In this document: piece by piece, positions 8,295 through 15,094 of the stretch
Numbering within the stretch: position 1 is the first letter of the stretch
How the letters are laid out: every line of letters begins with the position of its first letter
Source of the DNA: an uncultured bacterium
GTDB lineage: Bacteria > Cyanobacteriota > Vampirovibrionia > Gastranaerophilales > Gastranaerophilaceae
Length of the DNA: 64,000 nt
Assembly: GCA_902760645.1 (NCBI GenBank)
Contig: CACWHC010000004.1
Location: 55,476 to 119,475, forward strand
Direction of reading: 5' to 3'
Made by a program: the position numbers and the translations under genes
Notes under the pieces: generated by a model
Seen by the model: only the letters and a program-made list of their open reading frames with translations
Database searches by the model: none
What the model was told of the DNA's origin: nothing

Positions 8295-9134
8295 TCGTTT
8301 GTTCTGAGATTTATCCCTGAGATTTAGGGGTAATTTGAACCCGAAAACACACCGCCCGTTTTCAAAACTTTTTGCATAGACTTTTCCGTTATGCAGTTCT
8401 ATTATTTGTTTTGACAAATATAAACCCAATCCCGTACTTGCCGAATTATAGTGAGATAATCCGCCCGTAAATTTTTCATAAATTTTTGATAATTTTTCTT
8501 CAGGAATAGGCTGACTATAATTTTCCACATTAAAATCCAGTTCTTCGCTGTTAATATCAAGATTTACATTAATTAAGCTGTTTTTAAATCCATATTTTAT
8601 TGCATTAGACACGAAATTTGTCATAACTCTTGTTATCTGTAATTTATCCGCACAGCAAAACAGATTTGTGCAATGGTAATTTATGCTTATAGTTTGATTA
8701 TTTGCATCTGCCAAAGATTTCACCGAACAATAAATATTATCCAAAACCTCTGTGACATCAAAACAAGATATCTGAAGCTTTAAACTTTTTTCCCTGCATT
8801 TGTAAGAAGTTAATATATTTGAAACAAGTTCTGCCATATATTTTTCTGATGCCAATGTTTCTTTTATGATTTCTTTTTGAGTGGAAGTTAGATTGCCAAA
8901 ATAACCTTTTAATAACAAATCCATTGTCCTTATCTGAGCAAAAGCAGGGGTTTTTAAATCATGTATTAAGGTCGCAAAATAAGTTTCCCTGTCTTCATTT
9001 GAAGCTTTGACAGGCATATTATTATCCTTGTTATTTTTATAAAACAGGTTGTTATGTTTTAATATTTTAGCCTTCAAAAATAATCCGGTAAGCATTATAG
9101 TAAGTAAAAACAAATACATACCCATATCCCCCAT
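8280..9134 (-). CDS. Sensor histidine kinase (HisKA-HATPase)
   Basis: 284 residues. One N-terminal membrane segment (about 6-22) is followed directly by the dimerisation/phosphoacceptor helix LIHDLKTP (His about 58), then the ATPase domain with an N box (NFVSNAIKYG, about 168) and G2 box (STGLGLYLSKQI, about 237). There is no periplasmic sensor, PAS or HAMP domain, so it must sense within the membrane or through a partner. No response regulator lies next to it, making it an orphan in this window. The start among the clustered ATGs (MGDMGM) is uncertain by a few residues. Confidence 0.88.
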   Translation of the reverse strand: MGDMGMYLFLLTIMLTGLFLKAKILKHNNLFYKNNKDNNMPVKASNEDRETYFATLIHDLKTPAFAQIRTMDLLLKGYFGNLTSTQKEIIKETLASEKYMAELVSNILTSYKCREKSLKLQISCFDVTEVLDNIYCSVKSLADANNQTISINYHCTNLFCCADKLQITRVMTNFVSNAIKYGFKNSLINVNLDINSEELDFNVENYSQPIPEEKLSKIYEKFTGGLSHYNSASTGLGLYLSKQIIELHNGKVYAKSFENGRCVFGFKLPLNLRDKSQNKRLQNI

Positions 9135-9216
9135 AATATAATAGCATTACAATATTATCTGCATATTATCCTGTCGGCTAAAGTGAAAAACGTAAGAATT
9201 ACATAACTATACATAA

Positions 9217-9245
9217 TTGCTTAAATATTATGTTTTTAATATAAT
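9217..9245 (+). promoter_or_regulatory. Promoter of lptF, close to the start codon
   Basis: TTGCTT (9217-9222), a 17-bp spacer and TATAAT (9240-9245). The ATG of the next gene begins at 9252, where transcription should start, so the mRNA would be leaderless. No Shine-Dalgarno is present. Confidence 0.6.
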
Positions 9246-9251
9246 TGACAT

Positions 9252-10391
9252 ATGATTACGGATTATTTTCACAAACTGAGAAGACAACTAAAAAAAATAA
9301 CAATTCTTGATAGGTATATATTAAAACAGGTTATTGAAGTATTTTTAATGGGAGTATTTGTGTTCACCTCCATTATTTTTGCTTCCGATACTTTTATAAC
9401 ACTTATTAAACAGATTTCTATGTTTGGGATTCCGTTTCATATCGCTTTGCTTATGATAGTCTTGAACCTGCCGTCTGTAATCGTAATGACAATTCCTATG
9501 GGTGTATTATTGTCAACAGTTATGACACTAAATAAATTAAGTCTTGATTCTGAAATTACGGTTCTGAGAGCATGCGGTGTCGGAATAAATCGTATTGCAA
9601 AACCGATATTTATATTTGCAACAGTAATGTGTATATGCAGTTTCACCATAAACGAAACCATCGTGCCTGTTGCCACGAAATACTCAAAAGATTTAGCCCT
9701 CTGGTCACTAAGCCAAAAAAATGTACCTGACGGGAAAGAGAATTTCGTATTTAAAGAAACGGGTGAAAACGGAGGACTCAGAAGATTATTTTATGTCGGA
9801 AATTGTAAAGATAAAGTTTTATATAATATAACAGTACTTGACACCTCAAAAGAAAATACCATTCAGGTTTTACAGGCGAATACAGGGAAGACAACACCTG
9901 CCGGCTGGGATTTTTATAAAGGAGCTGTTTACACTATCGGAGATAGAGGGGATGTTTTAAATACTACTCTGTTTGAAACTTCTAACGTCAAGTTTGGACT
10001 TGATTTATCAAAACAGTTAAATAAAAATCTTGCAAGAGAAATGAATTTTTCATCGCTGCTAAAATATATTGCAAAAGGTTTGCATAGTTTTGATAAAGAA
10101 AGCAGAAACAAAATTTTAATAGAATTATACGACAAACTTGCTCTGCCGATAACTACGGTTGTACTTGTACTTGTCGGGGTACCGCTTGCAATTACTCCTC
10201 CGAGAGTAAGGTATAACAGAGGATTTTTATTTTCAATATTTATTATATTTACATATTACCTGATTAGAGCATTATCAATATCCTTTGGGGAAGCAGGAAC
10301 ATTACCGCCCGTATTGGCAGCTTGGATGGCGAACATCGTCCTGACAATATTCGGTGCAATAATGTATTATAAAAAAGTTTACACCATCTAA
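9252..10391 (+). CDS. LptF/LptG-family LPS export permease
   Basis: 379 residues with the YjgP/YjgQ layout: N-terminal membrane helices (about 22-45, 58-85, 100-125, including VFTSIIFASDTFITLIKQ and NLPSVIVMTIPMGVLLSTVM), a roughly 150-residue periplasmic beta domain, and three C-terminal helices (about 295-378). In the Lpt system two such subunits with the LptB ATPase lift LPS from the inner membrane. A single LptF/G-like protein with divergent or absent partners nearby is common outside Proteobacteria. I cannot say whether it is LptF or LptG. Its presence supports a diderm, LPS-bearing cell. Confidence 0.88.
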   Translation: MITDYFHKLRRQLKKITILDRYILKQVIEVFLMGVFVFTSIIFASDTFITLIKQISMFGIPFHIALLMIVLNLPSVIVMTIPMGVLLSTVMTLNKLSLDSEITVLRACGVGINRIAKPIFIFATVMCICSFTINETIVPVATKYSKDLALWSLSQKNVPDGKENFVFKETGENGGLRRLFYVGNCKDKVLYNITVLDTSKENTIQVLQANTGKTTPAGWDFYKGAVYTIGDRGDVLNTTLFETSNVKFGLDLSKQLNKNLAREMNFSSLLKYIAKGLHSFDKESRNKILIELYDKLALPITTVVLVLVGVPLAITPPRVRYNRGFLFSIFIIFTYYLIRALSISFGEAGTLPPVLAAWMANIVLTIFGAIMYYKKVYTI

Positions 10392-10397
10392 AAAATA

Positions 10398-10688
10398 TTA
10401 CGGCAGACATACCCCGAATTGGCAATTTCGCTCGAAATTCCTCTGCCCGAAATCTCTGTCCGGAACATTTACCGTATCAGTACCTGCATTATTATACGGA
10501 TTATTTATTGTGGAATTAAGAGTGTACGGCTGTTTAATCTGATTTATATTATCCGGAATAAATCTCATTTCCATAGACTGATTTCCGGTTTCTGTGACAG
10601 GAGCACAAGCACCTCCCAAAGGACAAGCCGCAAACACCGGATAGTTAATTATTATTGCTGAAATTATAATTAATATATAGTTTTTCAT
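10398..10688 (-). CDS. Small secreted protein of unknown function
   Basis: 96 residues with a clear signal peptide (MKNYILIIISAIIINYPVFA, cleavage probably after VFA). The mature part starts ACPLGGACAP and ends CQFGVC, so four cysteines could form two disulfides in the periplasm or outside. The middle is Asn/Pro-rich. A strong GGAGG site precedes the ATG. It is convergent with lptF, 6 nt apart. No family is recognised. Confidence 0.65.
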   Translation of the reverse strand: MKNYILIIISAIIINYPVFAACPLGGACAPVTETGNQSMEMRFIPDNINQIKQPYTLNSTINNPYNNAGTDTVNVPDRDFGQRNFERNCQFGVCLP

Positions 10689-10752
10689 ACGTTCCTCCTT
10701 ATACAGATTTTAAACACACAAAGACGGTTTTTCATTACAGAAAAGTAGTAAA

Positions 10753-10784
10753 AAAAGGACTATTTATTTCTAAACAGTCCTTTT
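10753..10784 (-). terminator. Terminator of the acyl-CoA synthetase gene
   Basis: AAAAGGACT (10753-10761) pairs with AGTCCTTTT (10776-10784), with a T run after the stem in the minus direction. It lies 28 nt past the stop at 10812. Confidence 0.8.
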
Positions 10785-10811
10785 AATTTTATTTGGTTTT
10801 AAATTTATAAC

Positions 10812-12992
10812 TTACATACCGCAAGTACAAATTTCACCGCATTCGCAGCCGTCACCGCAATTACATTTGAAGTATTCTTTTGCAGCTTCCATCTTAACTT
10901 TTATACGTCCGTCAACTGCAATACCTTCACCTGTTTTTTCGGAAATCAATAACGGATTGATATCCAATTCGGTGATAAAGCTGAAATCGTTAACTAATTG
11001 AGATAATCTCAACAGAGTTTCCTGAATTTGATCCATCTGAGCAGGAGTTGTACCTCTTGCACCTTCTAACAATTTATAAGCCTTAACTGACTTAATCATT
11101 TCAGAAGCATCAACATCAGATAAAGGTGCCATTCTGAAAGTTACGTCTTTCATAACTTCAATGAATACACCACCCAAACCGAACATCATCATATGTCCGT
11201 ATTGCGGGTCTGTTGCAACACCACAAACCATTTCACGGTTACCTTTAACCATTTCCTGAATGATTACGCCTTCCAAACCGTCAAGCAAACCTTTTGCTTC
11301 AAGTTTAGAAATCAAGTCTTGGTATTCAGCTCTTAATTGTTCAGCTGACTGGATGTTAACTCTTACACCACCAACATCAGTTTTGTGAGAAGTTGTCTTA
11401 GAAGTCATCTTCATTACAACAGGATAACCGATAGAATCTGCAATTGAAACAGCTTCATTTTCATTTGTTGCAAAACCTGACTTACAAACTCTTATACCGT
11501 AAGCATCCAATACATCAATTGATTCACGGGTTGTAAGCTGTTCTCTGCCTTCTCTTAATGACTGAGCAATAATTTCAGCTGCTTTGTTTTTGTCAACATT
11601 GAATGTAGGATATTCGCCAACAGGTCTTTCAATCCATTTTCTCTGTTGATTTAATCTGTTAAATCCGTCTGCAGCTTCTTCAGCATACATAAAGAACGGC
11701 ATATTAACATTCATATCGGATAATGCCGTAAAGAATTCTGATTTAGTCATGAATACACCGATAACAGGTTTTTGCGGATATTGAGCTTTAATTTCCATAA
11801 CTGCTTTAGCTACATCAATATCTTTCAAGCCCAAGAACGGCAAGTAAATAACCATAATCATATCTACGTTAGGGTCAGCAATTACTGTTTCAAGAGTTTG
11901 CTTGTAGTGTTCGATAGGAGCTGAAGCTATCATATCGATTGGGTTCTTAACTGATGCTGCTGAAGGTAAAAAGCTTCTGAGTTTTTCTTTTGTAGCATCA
12001 GTAATCTGAGCCATTTGCATACCGTATTCGCAAACAGCATCGGTAGCCATAATACCGGGGCCGCCTGAATTTGTAATAATTGCTACTCTGTCACCCTTTG
12101 GAATAGGGCAGTTAGCAAAAACTTTTGCTGTTGCAAATAAGTTTTTCAAAGAATATTCTCTGATAACACCTGACTGATTTAATAAAGCATTAGCAGCCTT
12201 ATCAGCACCTGCCAGTGAACCTGTGTGAGAAGATGCAGCACTTGCACCTGCAGCAGAACGACCTGCTTTTAATGCTAAAATAGGTTTCTTCTTAGAAATT
12301 CTTGAAGCTAATTTACGGAAGTTTGACGGATTTTGAATAGATTCCATATAAAGAAGAATTTGTTCAACATCTGCGTCATTTTCCCAGTATTCCATAGCCG
12401 TTTCAGCATTTACATCAGCCTGATTACCGATTGAAATAAACTGTGCAAAACCTAAGTTAAGGTCTTTTAGTATATTTAAGATACCGCCGCCTAAAGCACC
12501 TGACTGAGAAACAAAACCGATATGTCCTCTTTCAGGAAGAGATTCAGCGAAACATCCATCCATAGAAACTTCAGGTAATGTGTTTACAACACCCAAGCAG
12601 TTAGGACCTACGCATCTCATACCGTATGCCTGAACTTTTTCCAATAATTGTTTTTCTAATTCGGCACCTTCCTTACCTGTTTCTTTGAAGCCTGCCGTAA
12701 TTACGCATAAACCTTTGATACCCTTTTCGTGGCATTGATCAATTGTTGCCAAAACAAATTTTGCGTTTACAACAATGATTGCAAGGTCAATTTCACCCGG
12801 AACTTCAAGAACTGAAGTATATGCCTGAAGTCCTTCAATAATGCCGCCCTTAGGGTTAATAGGGTAAATAGTACCTTTGAATTTGTATTCCTGTAATCTT
12901 TTCATGATGTCAGAACCGATTGTGTGTTCCTTTGTAGAAGCACCTACAACCGCAATTGACTTTGGTTTCATAATTTTGTCTAAATTGCTCAT
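10812..12992 (-). CDS. ADP-forming acetyl/acyl-CoA synthetase with Cys-rich tail
   Basis: 726 residues from the ATG at 12992, chosen because AAGGA lies 8 nt upstream and the family motif MKPKSIAVVGAS follows; the frame stays open 14 codons further. It is a fused alpha-beta ADP-forming acid-CoA ligase: CoA-binding domain (about 8-130), succinyl-CoA-synthetase-like domain with SSHTGSLAG, the phosphohistidine site, near 265, and a C-terminal ATP-grasp domain (about 490-705, YPVVMKMTSKTTSHKTDVGG). It makes ATP from acyl-CoA in fermenters. The last 17 residues (CNCGDGCECGEICTCGM) carry six cysteines as three CXC pairs, not part of the family. Confidence 0.92.
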   Translation of the reverse strand: MSNLDKIMKPKSIAVVGASTKEHTIGSDIMKRLQEYKFKGTIYPINPKGGIIEGLQAYTSVLEVPGEIDLAIIVVNAKFVLATIDQCHEKGIKGLCVITAGFKETGKEGAELEKQLLEKVQAYGMRCVGPNCLGVVNTLPEVSMDGCFAESLPERGHIGFVSQSGALGGGILNILKDLNLGFAQFISIGNQADVNAETAMEYWENDADVEQILLYMESIQNPSNFRKLASRISKKKPILALKAGRSAAGASAASSHTGSLAGADKAANALLNQSGVIREYSLKNLFATAKVFANCPIPKGDRVAIITNSGGPGIMATDAVCEYGMQMAQITDATKEKLRSFLPSAASVKNPIDMIASAPIEHYKQTLETVIADPNVDMIMVIYLPFLGLKDIDVAKAVMEIKAQYPQKPVIGVFMTKSEFFTALSDMNVNMPFFMYAEEAADGFNRLNQQRKWIERPVGEYPTFNVDKNKAAEIIAQSLREGREQLTTRESIDVLDAYGIRVCKSGFATNENEAVSIADSIGYPVVMKMTSKTTSHKTDVGGVRVNIQSAEQLRAEYQDLISKLEAKGLLDGLEGVIIQEMVKGNREMVCGVATDPQYGHMMMFGLGGVFIEVMKDVTFRMAPLSDVDASEMIKSVKAYKLLEGARGTTPAQMDQIQETLLRLSQLVNDFSFITELDINPLLISEKTGEGIAVDGRIKVKMEAAKEYFKCNCGDGCECGEICTCGM

Positions 12993-13199
12993 GCTTTTCG
13001 TCCTTTCTTGTTTTATGACTACATTATAGTACAAACATATTTGATAGTCATATTACAATTTTAAAAAGTCATAAGTATATTATTAAGATATGTAAAATAT
13101 ATATTATTTATATGTTAGTTCTGATTTGATATAGGGTATACATGGAATATAACCATTTTCTTTATTTTCTCCTACACACTAACCTTTTACACATTGAGA

Positions 13200-13228
13200 T
13201 AAGTCACCGAGAGGTGGCTTTTTTTTAG
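13200..13228 (+). terminator. Terminator-like hairpin at the edge of the repeat island
   Basis: AAGTCACC pairs with GGTGGCTT (one G-T pair) and is followed by eight T. No plus-strand gene precedes it in the 200 bp after the synthetase start, so it either ends antisense or an unseen small transcript or belongs to the repeat element. The GGTGGCT arm is the complement of the AGCCACC motif repeated downstream. Confidence 0.5.
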
Positions 13229-13350
13229 CGTGAGCAGAGGTATGAGTCCGAAGGACGAAAGTCGAACAACAATCAACGGAAACGTTGAGTTTTCGTTGTT
13301 GTTGTGAGCGGTACCGTTTAATGCGAACGCGTGGGGACTAGCCTGCTTTT
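13229..13350. repeat. Hairpin-rich, repeat-like segment without a gene
   Basis: Contains GTCCGAAGGAC (a small stem-loop) and a larger imperfect inverted repeat (AACAACAA about 13265 against TTGTTGTTGT about 13296). More GC-rich than the surroundings. An open frame on the minus strand runs through it and the next array but looks repeat-derived, with no ribosome site. Confidence 0.45.
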
Positions 13351-13579
13351 CTAAGCCACCAGAATTTCCCCAAGACTTCACTGTTTTTCCGCTTTTTTCA
13401 CTCAGCCACCACATTTTCCGCAAGACTTCACTGTTTTTCCGTTTTTTCACTCAGCCACCAGATTTTCCGCTTTTTTCACTTAGCCACCAGAATTTCCGCA
13501 AGTTTGTTCAGAATTTCAGCACTTTTCTCTTAGCCACCAGTTTTTCCGTTTTTTCACTAAGTCACCAGAATTTCCGCAA
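13351..13579. repeat. Array of six AGCCACCAGAATTTCCGC repeats
   Basis: Near-identical 20-bp cores start at about 13351, 13401, 13450, 13480, 13530 and 13559, giving steps of about 50, 49, 30, 50 and 29 bp. Spacers repeat too (CAAGACTTCACTGTTTTTCCG, TTTTTTCACT). A seventh core lies at 15059. It is not CRISPR: the repeat is short, degenerate and T-rich and the spacers repeat. Looks like a decaying satellite or dispersed-element cluster. Confidence 0.7.
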
Positions 13580-13587
13580 TAAAAAAA

Positions 13588-13669
13588 CAATCCGGTGGTC
13601 AGGCATCTTGGAGGATTAAAAATAATAAGTATGAATATTACTGCATTATTTCCCCGACCGACCGGATTG
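13588..13669. repeat. Palindromic element with CAATCCGG...CCGGATTG ends
   Basis: The ends CAATCCGGTGGTC (13588-13600) and GACCGACCGGATTG (13656-13669) are inverted repeats with one base inserted. The right end is identical over 18 bp (13652-13669) to the element at 39622-39639. The interior is unrelated between the two copies. No coding content. Confidence 0.65.
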
Positions 13670-13710
13670 CCTTTAGGCAATTGTTTGTTTAGTGAACTGT
13701 TATTTTATGC

Positions 13711-13856
13711 CCTCTCCTTGGGGGAGGGTAGAAAATCAATTTGAGCATTGCGAAATTGCGAAATTCGGGTGGGGGTTCCCTACGGGTTAAACCCCCTCTT
13801 AGATTTCTAAGTTCGTTATCACTCACTAAGAAATCTTTTTCTCCCCCTTGGAGAGA
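13711..13856. repeat. MITE-like inverted-repeat element downstream of pilin 2
   Basis: The ends CTCTCCTTGGGGGAG (13712-13726) and CTCCCCCTTGGAGAG (13841-13855) pair over 13 of 15 bp. Inside are GGGTGGGGGTT / AACCCCCT and a TTTCTAAGTTCG...CACTAAGAAAT segment shared with 14872-15037 and 63860-63905. It ends 11 bp before the pilin stop. Confidence 0.6.
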
Positions 13857-13866
13857 ACTTTGTACC

Positions 13867-14753
13867 CTAGTAGTTCATTGCGTCTTCTTCGAGTACTCTG
13901 GCGGCACACATTTGACCCCTTGCTGAAGAATCATCCGTTGTACATTTATCATTAGCACTTTCTGTTGTTCGCCAATACCTTGATGTTATATCTAAATTTG
14001 CATAATATTCTGGATTTTTAGCTAGCATATAATCACTATATTTCTGAGAACCATTAGGAATCACTATTCCATCATTAAAAAGATGGAATACAAAAATATC
14101 TCTACCTACAGTATTTGGGTTTTTAGGTCCATTAATATCAAGTTTAAAGCTACCCATATATACGTCAGATGATTTATTAAATCTGTAACTATAAATTTCA
14201 GAGCCATCAGGAAACTTTGCACAAGTTAGGGTTGATTTCCTGTTTAAAGCAGTAGTGCTTGAAAGTGGATTTCCATTCAACCATTTAATCGGAGGTTCGT
14301 CACACGGAGCAAACTGAATACCTGAAAATACGCTCGCAAGTCCCTCTCTTATACTACTACAATTGTTGGTAAGTATATTGTTTCCAACCTCGGCACTGGA
14401 CATGCTAGCGCAGATATTTGCCCCCATCCCGCTAAATGCTTCTGTATCTTTCAATTCTGTTACTCCATCATGAGCCATCATAAGTCTAAATCCGTTGGAC
14501 AGGACTGATGCCGACTTCTTTAACTGGGTTACATAGACACGCTTTTGGTAGTTAGAAATCAGTGTCGGCAGCGTCATCGCCGCAACAACTCCGATAATAC
14601 CCAATGTTATCAAAACTTCTGCTAGGGTAAATGCAGCACGACTAGTCTTTGCAGACTGAGCTACGTGCGTAGCACCTTCTGCTAATGTAAATACCTGTAA
14701 ACCCTTACTGCGAGAGGTTCTTACCCCCCCCCCTTAAGTGAAAACCTAGTCAT
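13867..14753 (-). CDS. Prepilin-like gene, out of frame at a 10-G tract (pilin 2)
   Basis: The start ATG (14751-14753) has a perfect GGAGG site 8 nt upstream and a promoter. Reading from it, codon 7 enters a run of ten G (plus-strand C, 14724-14733) and stops at TAA right after. One more G (or two fewer) would give an unbroken frame of about 295 residues: a leader with two FTLAE motifs, the second as AAFTLAEVLITLGIIG, then a pilin-type hydrophobic helix and a globular domain ending CTTDDSSARGQMCAARVLEEDAMNY. No other start lies upstream of the helix. Either a phase-variation switch in the off state or a sequencing error in the homopolymer. Confidence 0.75.
14647..14679 (-). repeat. In-frame palindromic insert in the pilin 2 leader
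   Basis: 33 bp identical to 40691-40723 in pilin 3. It encodes EGATHVAQSAK between two copies of FTLAE and is centred on GCTACGTGCGTAGC. Flanking pilin codons differ at synonymous sites between the genes, while this segment does not. Confidence 0.8.
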
Positions 14754-14788
14754 AATAACAACCTCCGCTATTTTTGTACTACAATATC

Positions 14789-14816
14789 ATTATAAACTAT
14801 TTTCGGGATTTTGCAA
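14789..14816 (-). promoter_or_regulatory. Promoter of pilin 2
   Basis: Minus strand: TTGCAA (plus 14811-14816), a 16-bp spacer and TATAAT (14789-14794), then GGAGG at 14761-14765 and the ATG at 14753. Differs from the TTGACA-N17-AATAAT shared by pilins 1 and 3, and there is no divergent HTH gene here. Confidence 0.6.
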
Positions 14817-14871
14817 CCCTTTTTAAATTAAAAATTATTTATCACGACAAATTTTTACACAAAACGAATTG

Positions 14872-15037
14872 CCCTCTACCGTCGGGAGAGGGCAGAAAAT
14901 CTGCTTGAGCCTTTGCGAAAGCTTGATTTTCGGGTGAGGGGTTGGACATTGCAAAACCTCGAAGTCTGACCCCTCACCCAAATTTCTAAGTTCACTACGT
15001 TCACTAAGAAATTTTTCCCTCTCCCGATGGTAGAGGG
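14872..15037. repeat. 166-bp MITE-like element with 20-bp terminal inverted repeats
   Basis: Left end CCCTCTACCGTCGGGAGAGG (14872-14891) and right end at 15018-15037 are inverted repeats with 19 of 20 matches. An inner pair, TCGGGTGAGGGG (14930-14941) and ACCCCTCACCCA (14970-14981), lets the whole unit fold as one long hairpin. No transposase frame. Fills the gap between the pilin 2 promoter and rel. Confidence 0.75.
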
Positions 15038-15058
15038 GGTAAGCCAGCTTACTTTTCT

Positions 15059-15078
15059 CAGCCACCAGAATTTCCGCA
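15059..15078. repeat. Single copy of the AGCCACCAGAATTTCCGC repeat
   Basis: Matches the core of the 13351-13579 array and sits 16 bp beyond the rel stop codon. Confidence 0.6.
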
Positions 15079-15094
15079 CTTTAAAGCGTGCCTG

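Noticed and set aside
13240..13280. Hammerhead ribozyme: ATGAGTCCGAAGGACGAAAG resembles the stem II/GAAA core.
   Set aside because: The essential CUGAUGA box reads GGTATGA, and no stems I and III or NUH cleavage site flank it.
13187..13450. Minus-strand ORF of 87 residues across the repeat island.
   Set aside because: It runs through repeated AGCCACC units and hairpins, has no ribosome site, and its Gly/Ser/Trp/Lys composition simply reflects the repeats.
13351..13579. CRISPR array.
   Set aside because: The repeat is short and degenerate, spacers are T-rich and themselves repeated, spacing is 30 or 50 bp, and there are no cas genes.
13867..14613. Pilin 2 starting at an internal TTG (14613).
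   Set aside because: That start lies inside the hydrophobic helix after FTLAEV and has no ribosome site; the ATG at 14753 has GGAGG and a promoter.
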